Program-made: the position numbers and the translations under genes
In this document: positions 20,009 through 28,426 of the stretch, one piece after another
How positions within the stretch are numbered: the first letter of the stretch is position 1
How the letters are laid out: each line of letters begins with the position of its first letter
Assembly: GCF_019834675.1 (NCBI RefSeq)
Contig: NZ_JABUBU010000002.1
Span: 62,001-126,000, forward strand
DNA: 64,000 nucleotides
From: Rhodococcoides corynebacterioides
Lineage (GTDB): Bacteria; Actinomycetota; Actinomycetes; Mycobacteriales; Mycobacteriaceae
Direction of reading: 5' to 3'
The notes under the pieces: generated by a model
Databases searched by the model: none
What the model was told of the DNA's origin: nothing
Seen by the model: only the letters and a program-made list of their open reading frames with translations

Positions 20009-20671
20009 TCAGGTGTCCCCCGACACCGACGACAGAGTAGACCGACCCACCGACAGAAATCGAACACACGTTCGCACGGGGGCGGCGACCTGCGCCGCGG
20101 TGACCGACGTGACCGCGTCGTCGACGGCGCGTGCGAGCGCGTCCGGCGACGTGGTTTCCGAGGAGTGGAGCGTCACCCGCGCGCCGAGACGTGCGCCGCA
20201 GTATCCGATCACTCCGGTCTCGAGTTGCGTTGCCATCGCAGTGTCGTAACCCCGTTTCGCGAATCCCGCCGCGTCCTCGCCGGCGACGGCCACCAGGTGG
20301 ACGGTGAGGTGCCCGAGCTTGCGCTCCACGGGAACGGCCGTGTCGTCGAACGCCCACCCGCGCACGAAGACCCGGTCGATCCACCCCTTCAGGGTCGCGG
20401 GCACCGACCACCAGTACACGGGGAACACCAGGACGAGGTGGTCGACGTCGTCCAGTCGGCGCTGCTCGGCCGCGACATCGCAGGGAAGCGGGCCGCCGGC
20501 GCTGTACCGCTGTCGGTCCGCCAGGGTGAACCGCGGGTCGAAGCCCTCGGCGTGGAGGTCAGCGATCGCCACGTCGTCGCCTCGGTGGGCGATGTCGTCC
20601 GCGAGACGACGGGCGACGTGGTGGGTCAGCGAGGTGGTGTCGGGATGGTCGACGACGACGAGAGTGCGCAC
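20009..20671 (-). CDS. Flavodoxin-like NAD(P)H quinone oxidoreductase
   Basis: A 220-residue protein of the Flavodoxin_2 (KefF/MdaB-like) family. It starts VVVDHPDTTSLTHHVARRLA, has the FMN-loop motif HLVLVFPVYWWSVPATLKGWIDRVFVRGWAF, and a C-terminal helical region. Expected activity is two-electron quinone or diaphorase reduction protecting against oxidative stress. The GTG start is at 20671. It is divergent from a TetR regulator 102 bases away, which probably controls it. Confidence 0.88.
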   Translation of the reverse strand: MRTLVVVDHPDTTSLTHHVARRLADDIAHRGDDVAIADLHAEGFDPRFTLADRQRYSAGGPLPCDVAAEQRRLDDVDHLVLVFPVYWWSVPATLKGWIDRVFVRGWAFDDTAVPVERKLGHLTVHLVAVAGEDAAGFAKRGYDTAMATQLETGVIGYCGARLGARVTLHSSETTSPDALARAVDDAVTSVTAAQVAAPVRTCVRFLSVGRSTLSSVSGDT

Positions 20672-20693
20672 GGGAAGGCCCCTTCCGGCTATG

Positions 20694-20746
20694 TACCGAT
20701 GGTAGGTTTCTCTTGGAAGCTACCACGCGTAAATTACTGTTGGTAG
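20694..20746. promoter_or_regulatory. Repeated TACC/GGTA operator sites between divergent genes
   Basis: The gap holds a perfect TACC-GAT-GGTA palindrome (20694-20704), then CTACCA (20720-20725) and TGGTAG (20741-20746). Half-sites are spaced about 20 bases apart, about two helical turns. This is the likely binding region for the adjacent TetR protein. Confidence 0.6.
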
Positions 20747-20773
20747 ATAGCGCGCGACGAAGGGGAGTGTCGG

Positions 20774-21352
20774 GTGGTGCGGCAGCGTATGACCAGAGCG
20801 GACCGGCGGCGCCAATTGCTCGATCTCGCCTGGAGCGTGGTGCGGGAGGACGGTGCGGACGCCCTGACCCTCGGACGTCTCGCGGAGGTCGCTGGAATTA
20901 CGAAACCCGTTGTCTACGACCACTTTTCGACGCGCGCCGGATTGGTCGTCGCCATGTTCGAGGAGTACGACGCGGAGCAGTCCGCTGCACTGGACGCGGC
21001 GGTGGCGGAGGTCGGCAGCGGCGGGGTGGTCGACACCGCGCGAGCCATCGCGGTCTCGTACGTGGACTGCGTGGTGCGCCGTGGACGCGAACTCGCCGGG
21101 GTGGCCGCCGCGCTGGAGGGGTCGACCGAGCTGGCGGACTACAAACGACGGGCGGACCAGGCGTACGCGGATCAGTGTCGACGGATCCTGGCGCCGCATA
21201 CGCGGAACGGCGTCGTGTCGACGCCGGCGATGGTCGGCCTACTGGGCGCCGCGGACGCCGTCTCCGCCGCGGCGGCCGATGGCGCGCTCACGGTGCAGGA
21301 GGCCTACGACGAGGTGAGTGCCGTCGTCGTGTCGGTGGTGGAGCGGGCGTAG
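20774..21352 (+). CDS. TetR-family transcriptional regulator
   Basis: A 192-residue TetR repressor: N-terminal HTH (ALTLGRLAEVAGITKPVVYDHFSTRAGLVVAMFEEYD) and an all-helical ligand domain. GTG at 20774, preceded by GGGGAG at 7 bases. It is divergent from the quinone reductase, which fits redox- or drug-responsive control. It is the last gene before the left dif-like site. Confidence 0.92.
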   Translation: MVRQRMTRADRRRQLLDLAWSVVREDGADALTLGRLAEVAGITKPVVYDHFSTRAGLVVAMFEEYDAEQSAALDAAVAEVGSGGVVDTARAIAVSYVDCVVRRGRELAGVAAALEGSTELADYKRRADQAYADQCRRILAPHTRNGVVSTPAMVGLLGAADAVSAAAADGALTVQEAYDEVSAVVVSVVERA

Positions 21353-21369
21353 GCCGGTGGGTCGATCCG

Positions 21370-21397
21370 AACTGACATAATGTAGATTATCGGTAAT
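21370..21397 (-). other. dif-like XerC/XerD site, left boundary of island
   Basis: 28 bases with arms AACTGACATAA and TTATCGGTAAT around a 6-base centre TGTAGA. Read on the minus strand it contains CCGATAAT then ACATTATGTCA, which I recall as the actinobacterial dif pattern. The architecture (11-6-11) equals E. coli dif. A related site in the same orientation lies at 37034-37061. Confidence 0.7.
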
Positions 21398-21541
21398 AAT
21401 TCTCGATGTCGGTAGCTGGGAACACTCGCGGACCGTAAGGTGCGCAGGCAGGCTAAGCTCGCTGCCACCGGACGTCGCTCAGCTATGCGTCGACGCCGAT
21501 CTTCTCTGGTTGCATGTGTGGCTGATTGTAGTTCGCCAGCT

Positions 21542-21585
21542 CGCGACCCCCGGGGCTTGTAATCCCCGAGGGTCGCGGCGTTTTG
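21542..21585. terminator. Rho-independent-type terminator hairpin
   Basis: CGCGACCC (21542-21549) pairs with 21570-21577, and CGGGG (21551-21555) pairs with CCCCG (21564-21568), around a loop of 8 bases. TTTT follows at 21581 on the plus strand. It could end transcription arriving from either side. The remaining bases between 21398 and 21618 show no gene. Confidence 0.65.
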
Positions 21586-21618
21586 GCAGTCGCAACTGCT
21601 GCCGATGTGTCCAGCAGG

Positions 21619-22065
21619 TCAGATGCGCGTGCGCAGGTCACCTATCCTCGAAATGACGACGCCCCTCTGTTCCCACACGGCCAACCCGTTGTTGAGGCGC
21701 GCGGTCAGTATGGACCCGTTCGCTGATGGCCATTGAAGCCACTCATCGGCATCTTGCAGTTTATCCGCAATCTGTCGAGTGAGATCTTCCACATCATTGT
21801 CCCATGTTGCTGAGAACACATGCAGAGGTACGGCTTGTCTGTGAAGTGTCAGAAGTAGACCAAGCTTCCCTTCGTAGACAACTGTCGTTTCGACGGTCCA
21901 TTTGCCAGGGTCGAATTGATCGAATCCTGCCGATACGTAGGTGTCATTGGAGACTCGAATCAGAGCTGCCGTGACGGCTGAAGCAAGGCCTGCAGGTGGT
22001 TCGAAGAGTATCTCTATTCGCCAACGGCATTCCTCACTCCCTGTGTCCGAGAAACGATTACTCAC
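21619..22065 (-). CDS. Unknown 148-residue protein, possible partner of the LGFP protein
   Basis: Not recognised. The chosen GTG start overlaps the stop of the upstream LGFP gene by 8 bases (GTGAGTAA), indicating translational coupling; a TTG four codons earlier is possible. The protein is soluble, acidic and Trp-rich (EECRWRIEILFEPPAG, DEWLQWPSANGS), with no signal or membrane segment. A small cytosolic protein coupled to a large secreted modular protein is the arrangement of toxin-immunity pairs, but function is inference. GC is clearly below the flanking chromosome. Confidence 0.65.
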   Translation of the reverse strand: MSNRFSDTGSEECRWRIEILFEPPAGLASAVTAALIRVSNDTYVSAGFDQFDPGKWTVETTVVYEGKLGLLLTLHRQAVPLHVFSATWDNDVEDLTRQIADKLQDADEWLQWPSANGSILTARLNNGLAVWEQRGVVISRIGDLRTRI

Positions 22066-23848
22066 TGCGTTCTGCAATTCTCCCCTGCGGTGTTGGATAG
22101 TCCTGCGATAGCAGCCTGAAATCGAGGTAAGTAATCGTCTCGACGGTTTGGTGGGATGTCCGGTACCACCAGCACATTAGCTTGAGTCGATTCCACTTGT
22201 CATTCTTGGGGTTGTTATCGACGTGGCTATGGAAAGGGTAGTCAAGTGCGCCAAGTTCTGACTTTTTATGATAAACTGTGCCGGTTTTAACCCCGTCTCG
22301 ATAGAGTTCGCCATCGCAAGTTGTCGGAGTTGCTCCGCCAGCTATTCCGTGTTGATATGTCTCCTCGGTGTACTTGATGCCCCAAGCAAATGGGTTGCCG
22401 TCGGCCCAGAAGTTTACTTGGCCATCGACCCGCATAAGGGGATCGAAGGCGCTACGGGATGTAGTGCCGCCTTGCTGAAAAGTAAAGGACGTTCGAGTCG
22501 TTCCCGGTACAGGACCACCGCCATTCCCGCCTGCGGCGTCGACCTCGAAGGTCTCAAAGATCATCATTTGCTGTTTGTGGAATAGCTGTGTCGGTTTCCC
22601 GTCGATAATCTGTCCGTCGTCTTGAGGGTATCCGTAGTGGCCGTTTTCGTACCCCCGGAATTGCCACATTGCAAGCTGAAGTCCCGTTATAGAGTGCGCG
22701 CCGTGGACCGGGTGCCAGTAGATAACTCCGTTCTGAAAGCGGGCCATCTGTCCCAGGCCGTCGGGAAGGGTGCGGATGTGGTCTCCGGTCAGGTAGCCGA
22801 GGAAGCTGCTGCCGGGGGTGAGTCCGCCGACGCTGTTGTACTTGTCGCGGAGTGGTCCGTTCTGGATGGCGGAGCCGATGGCGTTCTGGAAGGCGACGTA
22901 GATGGCGCCGTCCTGGAACTCCTGGCGGCGGCCGCCGTCGGGGAGGACGATCTCGTCGGTGGTGGGGTACTTGAGGTAGCTGCCTTCGTAGCCGAGGATG
23001 CCCCAGCGGTTGAGGAAGCTGTTGACGACGGGGTGTGCTCCGCCGGCGGCGGACCAGTAGATCGGCCCGTTCATGAAGGTGACTCGTTCGCCGGTGTTGC
23101 CGGGGTTGATGATGTTTCCGCTGGTGGGGAGCAGCAGGAAGCTGAAGGTGCCGCCGAGGGAGTTGTATTTGTCGCGGATGGCGCCGCACACGTCGTGGGG
23201 GGCGGGCCAGTACCTCTGGCAGGTCACAGCGGCACGGGAGGTGCGCTGCTTGGCGAGCAGTCGGGCTTCGCCGATCTCGGCCTCGTCGGCCTGTTCCTTC
23301 GTGTAGCCCTCGGGCCACTCCTCACGGTCCGAGCGCATCTTGCCGGGGACCAGGGTGCTGTTCGGGTTCTCCGTCGGCAACCCGGTGTACGGGATCCGCT
23401 CACCGGTAGGTGTCGGCGCGGTGGCCTCCGTGCTGGGGGTCAGGCTGGTGGTGGCCGGCGTCGTGCTCGACGGTGCCGGTGCCGGTGTGTCAGCGGCACT
23501 CGGTGCCTCGGACGCTGTGGTGGGTGCCTGCGAGGTGGACGGGGCAAGCGTCGGCGCTTCCGTGCACGAGGTCGGCGTCGCCGGTGTGGTTGTCGACGGG
23601 GCCACTGTCGTGGTCGTGGTGGTCGGTGCCGTGGTGGTGGCGCACGGATCGGCCGGTGCGGGGGCTTGCTGCTGCAACGCAGGGGGCGCGGAGCTGGTCG
23701 GTGCGGCCGGGGTAGTGGACGGTTGCGCTGTGGCCACCAGCCCCCCGCCGGTGGCCATCAGGACTGCGATCATGCCGGCGGTCAGTACCGCCCGCGGGGT
23801 CGAGGAGAACATCGGTTTCCGCCGTGGCGGCCGAGCAAGGGTCGTCAT
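22058..23848 (-). CDS. Secreted LGFP-repeat protein with unknown C-terminal domain
   Basis: 596 residues. A signal peptide (VLTAGMIAVLMATGGGLVATAQ) is followed by a Pro/Thr/Ser-rich linker to about residue 150. LGFP-type repeats come next: CQRYWPAPHDVCGAIRDKYNSLGG, GPIYWSAAGGAHPV, GILGYEGSYLKYPTTDE, GVIYWHPVHGAHSI and others to about residue 420. LGFP repeats are thought to bind the mycolyl-arabinogalactan wall. The last 170 residues (from about PGTTRTSFTFQQGG) match nothing I know and include FHSHVDN and CWWYRTSHQT. The C-terminal part and the downstream partner have much lower GC than the LGFP part, suggesting a swapped module. Confidence 0.88.
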   Translation of the reverse strand: MTTLARPPRRKPMFSSTPRAVLTAGMIAVLMATGGGLVATAQPSTTPAAPTSSAPPALQQQAPAPADPCATTTAPTTTTTTVAPSTTTPATPTSCTEAPTLAPSTSQAPTTASEAPSAADTPAPAPSSTTPATTSLTPSTEATAPTPTGERIPYTGLPTENPNSTLVPGKMRSDREEWPEGYTKEQADEAEIGEARLLAKQRTSRAAVTCQRYWPAPHDVCGAIRDKYNSLGGTFSFLLLPTSGNIINPGNTGERVTFMNGPIYWSAAGGAHPVVNSFLNRWGILGYEGSYLKYPTTDEIVLPDGGRRQEFQDGAIYVAFQNAIGSAIQNGPLRDKYNSVGGLTPGSSFLGYLTGDHIRTLPDGLGQMARFQNGVIYWHPVHGAHSITGLQLAMWQFRGYENGHYGYPQDDGQIIDGKPTQLFHKQQMMIFETFEVDAAGGNGGGPVPGTTRTSFTFQQGGTTSRSAFDPLMRVDGQVNFWADGNPFAWGIKYTEETYQHGIAGGATPTTCDGELYRDGVKTGTVYHKKSELGALDYPFHSHVDNNPKNDKWNRLKLMCWWYRTSHQTVETITYLDFRLLSQDYPTPQGRIAERSE

Positions 23849-24220
23849 GGATGCTGCTCTCTCGGAGAGGAATACGACCGGTCCGATTGCCGGTCGTCAC
23901 TCGCATCCTGGGGGCATGTCGCACGAAGTGCAAATGGACCAAACTCGCAAATCGCTCAAAACAAACCATTCAGTCTCGCCGGATGGCGGTGAACCGCCAC
24001 CGCCTCCAAGGGCGGGCAGTTCCACAAGTTTTCTGATTACGACGCGCCGATCGAGTGCGACCGGCGACCCGTGTCGCGTCGTGTCAAGGACTTCGGATCC
24101 CAGAGGCGCGCTCAGCTCGGTCGAGTCTCGAGCTCCCCGGCGGTGATCAGAGATGCACTCGACGTCTTCTGAACAACCAGAATCGAAGGTCGTGTCGGTG
24201 GGTTCTCGTAGACTTCCGAT
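23849..24220. other. Intergenic region between divergent LGFP and TIR genes
   Basis: 372 bases without a convincing gene. It holds a perfect GGCGGT-GA-ACCGCC palindrome at 23984-23997 and AT-richer stretches near 23930-23970. A -10-like TAGACT at 24209-24214 lies 6 bases before the TIR ATG, fitting a leaderless start; no clear -35 is seen. Confidence 0.4.
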
Positions 24221-24952
24221 ATGTCTGGTTGCACTGCACCTGTCTATGGCCACCGTTCGGCGGCAGCCGAAGCGAACTGCCCGACGTGCAGAGGCGGGTC
24301 GCGGCGGTCCTACTCCTACTCCCCGTCCTACGCCCCCACCCCGCGTTACTCGAGCAGCGTCAGCTCGACGAGCGGTGGTAGCTCATCCGGGGGTGGGTCG
24401 TCCTCGAGAGCTAATTCCCGCCGTCTGAGAGGGGGCGGGTCGGTGTCCTACAGCGCGATTGAATGGCGCACGATCGAACCCCTCGCGCAGAAGGCGGAGA
24501 TGATCGCTCGGACCCATCCCGAGCGGCGTGACCTTTTCCTGTGTCATGCGTGGGACGACCGCGAGCATGCAGCAAAGGAACTGTGCGATCTGCTCATAAC
24601 GAACGGAGCCACAGTCTGGTTCAGCGAGTACGACGTCGGTCTCGGGAAGTCGCTGCTCCAAGAGATCGACAGGGGGCTGGCCAACTCAAGAATCGGTATC
24701 GTGTTGGTGACGCCGGCCCTTCTCGAGGGTCTCAAGTCGACAAGCGGTATCGCCGGGAAAGAGTTGTCAGCGCTGCTTGCGACCGACAGGGTCATTCCGA
24801 TAGCCCACGACACCACCTTCGACGCACTCCGGGATATCAGCCCACTCCTGGCCGCGCGGTCCGGTCTGACGATCGGCGACATCTCGATGGCCGATGCCGC
24901 GAAAAAAGTGGCCGGAGCAGCCGCAGCGGAGGGCAGTGCAGAAGGCAGTTGA
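24221..24952 (+). CDS. TIR-domain protein with N-terminal zinc-knuckle motif
   Basis: 243 residues. The N-terminus has Cys4, His11, Cys20 and Cys23 (CTAPVYGH and NCPTC), a likely small zinc-binding motif, followed by a Ser/Gly-rich linker to about residue 75. Residues about 100-225 form a TIR fold: DLFLCHAWDDREHAAKELCDLL, TVWFSEYDVGLGKSLLQEIDRGLANSRIGIVLVTPALL and AGKELSALLATDRVIPI, with a candidate catalytic Glu in GKEL. Bacterial TIR domains are commonly NADases in anti-phage or toxin systems. No partner sensor gene is adjacent, so the role is open. Confidence 0.85.
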   Translation: MSGCTAPVYGHRSAAAEANCPTCRGGSRRSYSYSPSYAPTPRYSSSVSSTSGGSSSGGGSSSRANSRRLRGGGSVSYSAIEWRTIEPLAQKAEMIARTHPERRDLFLCHAWDDREHAAKELCDLLITNGATVWFSEYDVGLGKSLLQEIDRGLANSRIGIVLVTPALLEGLKSTSGIAGKELSALLATDRVIPIAHDTTFDALRDISPLLAARSGLTIGDISMADAAKKVAGAAAAEGSAEGS

Positions 24953-25116
24953 CGCTCTCGTGGCCACGTAGCGGTCGGCAGATTGACTGCTCGCGACGAC
25001 CCCATGTGCTTACTTTGTTGTGTGCGGACAATGTGCAAGGAAGAGTGTTCGACGGCGCTGTACATCGCGAGCGGCACGACGCCAATTGCCGGCGAGCGTG
25101 GTCCCGCGACGAACCC

Positions 25117-25317
25117 ATGCTTGCCCTCATGCACGAGACGTTGTCGCAGACGATTGATGGGCGGGACGCCTGGGATGACGTAACCGAGTTGCAACCGACT
25201 CCCATGACAGTTGCCCTGGATGCGGTCGCGGCGCGACGCCGTGAGTTACAGGCAACCTATCCGACACGGGTGCCTCGCGTTGTACTGCGACGGAACGATA
25301 GGGCTGCGGAGCTATGA
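25117..25317 (+). CDS. Possible 66-residue ORF of unknown function
   Basis: The frame starting MLALMHETLSQTIDGRDAW and ending ahead of the next gene has plausible composition (a helical N-terminus, then a basic tail). It has no recognised domain and no clear ribosome site. The rest of 24953-25361 shows nothing else. Weak call. Confidence 0.3.
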   Translation: MLALMHETLSQTIDGRDAWDDVTELQPTPMTVALDAVAARRRELQATYPTRVPRVVLRRNDRAAEL

Positions 25318-25361
25318 AACCGTTCGATAATCGACCGACCTGTTAGTAGCTAGGAGCGACC

Positions 25362-25775
25362 ATGTCAGGGATGTCCACAGCACGCGAACTCGACGACCTT
25401 GCAGCCCCACTCGGATACACCGTCCGCTACCGCGAAGGTACTGCTGGACGCAGTGGCAGCTACCGGCTCCAGGTGATCGACGGAGATCACGTCGTGATCA
25501 TCACGCCGGATCCCGATGATGTGCGGCGGGAAATGATGATGCTCGCCGAGTCGGATGTCTGGGAACTGCGGCGGGGAGAGGTCATCCAGAGGATCGGACT
25601 GCTGACAGTTGTCGTGGAGATCGAAGGGATCCAGCACCGTGTCAGTGGCGACATGGCGGTAGGTGAAGTCAGTGCGGGCTCGATCGTCCTGACTCGCACG
25701 GGCGAGGAGCCGGCCCCGAAGGGCATGTGGACGAAAGCGCCACTACGACCCGAGCCAATCGTCAGGAGCGAATGA
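25362..25775 (+). CDS. Unknown 137-residue protein
   Basis: Not recognised. ATG at 25362 with AGGAG 5 bases upstream. The sequence is soluble and beta-rich (YTVRYREGTAGRSGSYRLQV, DHVVIITPDPDDVRREMMML, LLTVVVEIEGIQHRVSGDM) with no signal or membrane helix. It is located in the island between a TIR gene and a membrane protein on the same strand. Confidence 0.65.
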   Translation: MSGMSTARELDDLAAPLGYTVRYREGTAGRSGSYRLQVIDGDHVVIITPDPDDVRREMMMLAESDVWELRRGEVIQRIGLLTVVVEIEGIQHRVSGDMAVGEVSAGSIVLTRTGEEPAPKGMWTKAPLRPEPIVRSE

Positions 25776-25828
25776 CTGCTCCGCGGGCGCACCCACTCGT
25801 TGCCCTCTTCCTCCCGTAAGGTCGTCGC

Positions 25829-27103
25829 GTGCGATTATCGCCTGCTGTTTTGTCCAGTCTCGGCGCGGCCGGCGGCGCAGCTCTCGTCGCGGTGTGGGCG
25901 TTGTCCAATGCCCGGCCGATCGACTTGTATCAAGCTGAGACCGATACCCGGTCGCCGTACGTCTTCGGAAACAACTGGTCCGACCGGTTCTTGAACTCGT
26001 CGTGGGCAGTCGGGATCGCATTGGTCGTTGTCGTGGTCGCTTTGTGGGTCGGTGGGAAGTACCGGCTCGCGCCGGCCTTGGGTGCGGGCGCCGGACTTTT
26101 CATTCTCGGAGCACCGTCGGTGGTCGATGTGCCGACCGGGCTGGCGCCCACGACGACCGGGCTCGCAGCCGGACTGCTCCTGGGTTTCGCCGTGTCGACG
26201 GCCCGGTCCGATCGAGCCGTAGCGGTGGCTGTGATCGTCGGCGCAGCCTGCGCGTATCCCGTCCGACGGGACTTGGACGCACGCTTCGGATCCCCGCGAG
26301 ACTGGTCGATCAGCCTCGGTGGTAGCTACGCGACCACGCTGGTGCCGATCGTGGTCCTTGTGCTCGTCCTCGCGTTGGTCGTGTGCGCCGTAGCGACGAC
26401 AACCGGGTCAACGGCGCCGATGGCGGCCGGTGGGTCCGGATCGACCATGGTGGCGATCGCTGCGGTGGTGACGTGGGCGGTGTACGTCTCGTTCGGTGAC
26501 AGTGCGTCGTCGACGGTTCAGTGGGTGACCGCAGTCGCGGTGACCGTGGCCGTGGTGGGGGTGGTTGCGGTGCGGTGCGGACGGGACGGTGGTTTCGTGT
26601 GCGCTGGTCTGGCCGTGGCGGCCACGACCATCAACGGCATGACCTGGAGCGGGTGGTGGTTGGCGCCACTCGCCTTGGTAGGAATCGCTGTAGGTTTCCT
26701 TCTTGCGCGGCGCGTCCCGTCGACCGTGGTGGGGTGCTGCGTATTGGCGGTCGTATGCGCATCAGGGTTGATGTGGGACAACGCCGCCTCCACGGTCGCT
26801 TACGCGGCTGTCCTGCCTACGGCAGCGGCGTATTCCTACGCGTCGTCGCTGGTGTCCGACCCGTCAGTGCTTGCCCTGGGGGTTTTGCTTCCCGTCATAT
26901 GTGCGGTGTTCGGCTTCTCGGCATTGGGTAAGCGTCCGAGCGGTGTGTTCGGATGGGTGCCGAACGATCAGCCGATCGAGATCCCGGCGCCCGGCAGTGT
27001 GGTCCCCGCGACCGCGACTGCGATCGCCGCCGCGGTGGCCGCGTCCTTGGTGGCGGCCGTTCTGGCGACACGGACCCGAAGGCAGCCGTCAACAGCCCCG
27101 TGA
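25829..27103 (+). CDS. Polytopic membrane protein of unknown function
   Basis: 424 residues with about ten to eleven hydrophobic segments, for example VVVVVALWVGG, IVVLVLVLALVVCAVATTTGS and SLVAAVLATRTR at the C-terminus. No transporter signature is recognised. The GTG at 25829 lies 7 bases after a -10-like TAAGGT (25817-25822), suggesting a leaderless transcript. The gene is convergent with the unknown gene at 27256; the 152 bases between hold no clear terminator. Confidence 0.72.
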   Translation: MRLSPAVLSSLGAAGGAALVAVWALSNARPIDLYQAETDTRSPYVFGNNWSDRFLNSSWAVGIALVVVVVALWVGGKYRLAPALGAGAGLFILGAPSVVDVPTGLAPTTTGLAAGLLLGFAVSTARSDRAVAVAVIVGAACAYPVRRDLDARFGSPRDWSISLGGSYATTLVPIVVLVLVLALVVCAVATTTGSTAPMAAGGSGSTMVAIAAVVTWAVYVSFGDSASSTVQWVTAVAVTVAVVGVVAVRCGRDGGFVCAGLAVAATTINGMTWSGWWLAPLALVGIAVGFLLARRVPSTVVGCCVLAVVCASGLMWDNAASTVAYAAVLPTAAAYSYASSLVSDPSVLALGVLLPVICAVFGFSALGKRPSGVFGWVPNDQPIEIPAPGSVVPATATAIAAAVAASLVAAVLATRTRRQPSTAP

Positions 27104-27255
27104 GTGGATGCAGCGTCCTGCCGACCGGAGTCATCCGAGCGGGCGCCGGGCGTCTGCGGGTGGACGTAGCTGCGTACGCGAACCGCTCGCACCGTTTCAC
27201 ATACCCCGGATCGCTAGAGACGCTGACTGGAACGGGTTATTCGACGCCTCCGATT

Positions 27256-28347
27256 CTAGTCTGGAGGGAACGCAAGGTTGGCGGCGCGTATCAGATCCGG
27301 GTATTCCATTCCGAACGTTTGCGATGCATGTCGGTACGACCATACTGCGATTTTCAGCGGACTGAAATCCTCCAGCATAATAACTTCAAGTGCAAGTAAC
27401 GCTTGATGCTGCTGGACGGTTTCCGGTTCACCTGGAAGGCCGGTCACCAACCGCAGTGTTATGGCGTTGTCATCGTCCATGCGTTGTTTGGCGTCGTGAA
27501 GATCTTTTCTGTCCAATGTTCCGTTGTTCAACTTCTCCACCAACTCTTGGAGCCATGGAACATGAATCATGTCTGCTTTCTCGAATGCACGCTGGGCACA
27601 CCAGCGTGCGAAGCGGAGTTGAGTGTCTCCGTCGCTTGCAGCGATCCGGTCGAGTAAGTCTCTGTCCAGCGAAGCGACGAATCTCGCGTAGGTTGTCGCC
27701 TTGAGATCGGCGGACAACGGGCGTCCACCGTGTTCCCTTCTCCATTCCCGAGCGCTGTCGGCTTCGACACTGTGTCGATCCACCCGTCGGACTTCGCCGT
27801 CCGTTGCTCTGACGTAGACATAATTGAAGTCGGGCTCGGGGACCACACGAGTCGGCTCGTGAGAGGTGTCCTCCTCACGGCTCCACGCGCGATCGATCTT
27901 CCGCAGCGTGCGAACCGTCAGCTCGTTTGGATACGCCGAAGGCCACAGTTGGAAGTAGTAAGTTTCGGTCGCATCGGTGACTTCCAGACCGGTATGCGTG
28001 TCGCGGCCGACGGCGTGACAACGAACGGTGTAAGTCCCGGAGGGGATCGAGCCGATGTCATCGACGATCGAGCCGTTCAATGACATCACAACTAGCGGTT
28101 CGGCGCTGGTGAGCACGGTTTCTTCGACCACTTCCCAGGATTCGAGCTCAGACACGTCGGGAGCGGCGTCCAGGACGTCGACAATGACGCGAGCAGGCCC
28201 GTAGGAAACGCCTGTGTAGACCCCGACGAATCCGGACCCCGCTTCGAGAAGGGTTCCTTTGACTGCAACATTCATGGTGTCGGCATCCGCACGACCGATC
28301 GCGAACTGATCGTGATCGACGAAAACCAGCCCTGCTCTGCTGTCCAT
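27256..28347 (-). CDS. Unknown 363-residue protein downstream of the LGFP-nuclease gene
   Basis: Not recognised. ATG at 28347 (MDSRAGLVFVDHDQFAIGRAD) with GGAAGG upstream. The N-terminal half is beta-rich (GVYTGVSYGPARVIVDVLD, GTYTVRCHAVGRDTHTGLEV). The C-terminal half is helical and charged (FEKADMIHVPWLQELVEKLNNG, LIRAANLAFPPD). There is no signal peptide. It follows the LGFP/NucA-NucB gene by 79 bases on the same strand, where an immunity gene would be expected in a toxin pair; that role is only inference. Confidence 0.65.
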   Translation of the reverse strand: MDSRAGLVFVDHDQFAIGRADADTMNVAVKGTLLEAGSGFVGVYTGVSYGPARVIVDVLDAAPDVSELESWEVVEETVLTSAEPLVVMSLNGSIVDDIGSIPSGTYTVRCHAVGRDTHTGLEVTDATETYYFQLWPSAYPNELTVRTLRKIDRAWSREEDTSHEPTRVVPEPDFNYVYVRATDGEVRRVDRHSVEADSAREWRREHGGRPLSADLKATTYARFVASLDRDLLDRIAASDGDTQLRFARWCAQRAFEKADMIHVPWLQELVEKLNNGTLDRKDLHDAKQRMDDDNAITLRLVTGLPGEPETVQQHQALLALEVIMLEDFSPLKIAVWSYRHASQTFGMEYPDLIRAANLAFPPD

Positions 28348-28426
28348 TCCTGACCTTCCCGAATGACTATCACCGTGCCCCACCGATGGGGGAGTCGATC
28401 GACTCCCCCATCAGCTGTGTAGCCCG

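Noticed and set aside
21398..21600. tRNA or structured RNA next to the left dif-like site
   Set aside because: The only strong structure is a simple GC hairpin with a T-run. No cloverleaf, anticodon arm or known RNA motif was found, so it is listed as a terminator.
24541..25317. 258-residue frame overlapping the TIR gene
   Set aside because: Its first two thirds are out of frame with the well-supported TIR domain. Only the last 66 residues lie outside it and are listed as a weak ORF.
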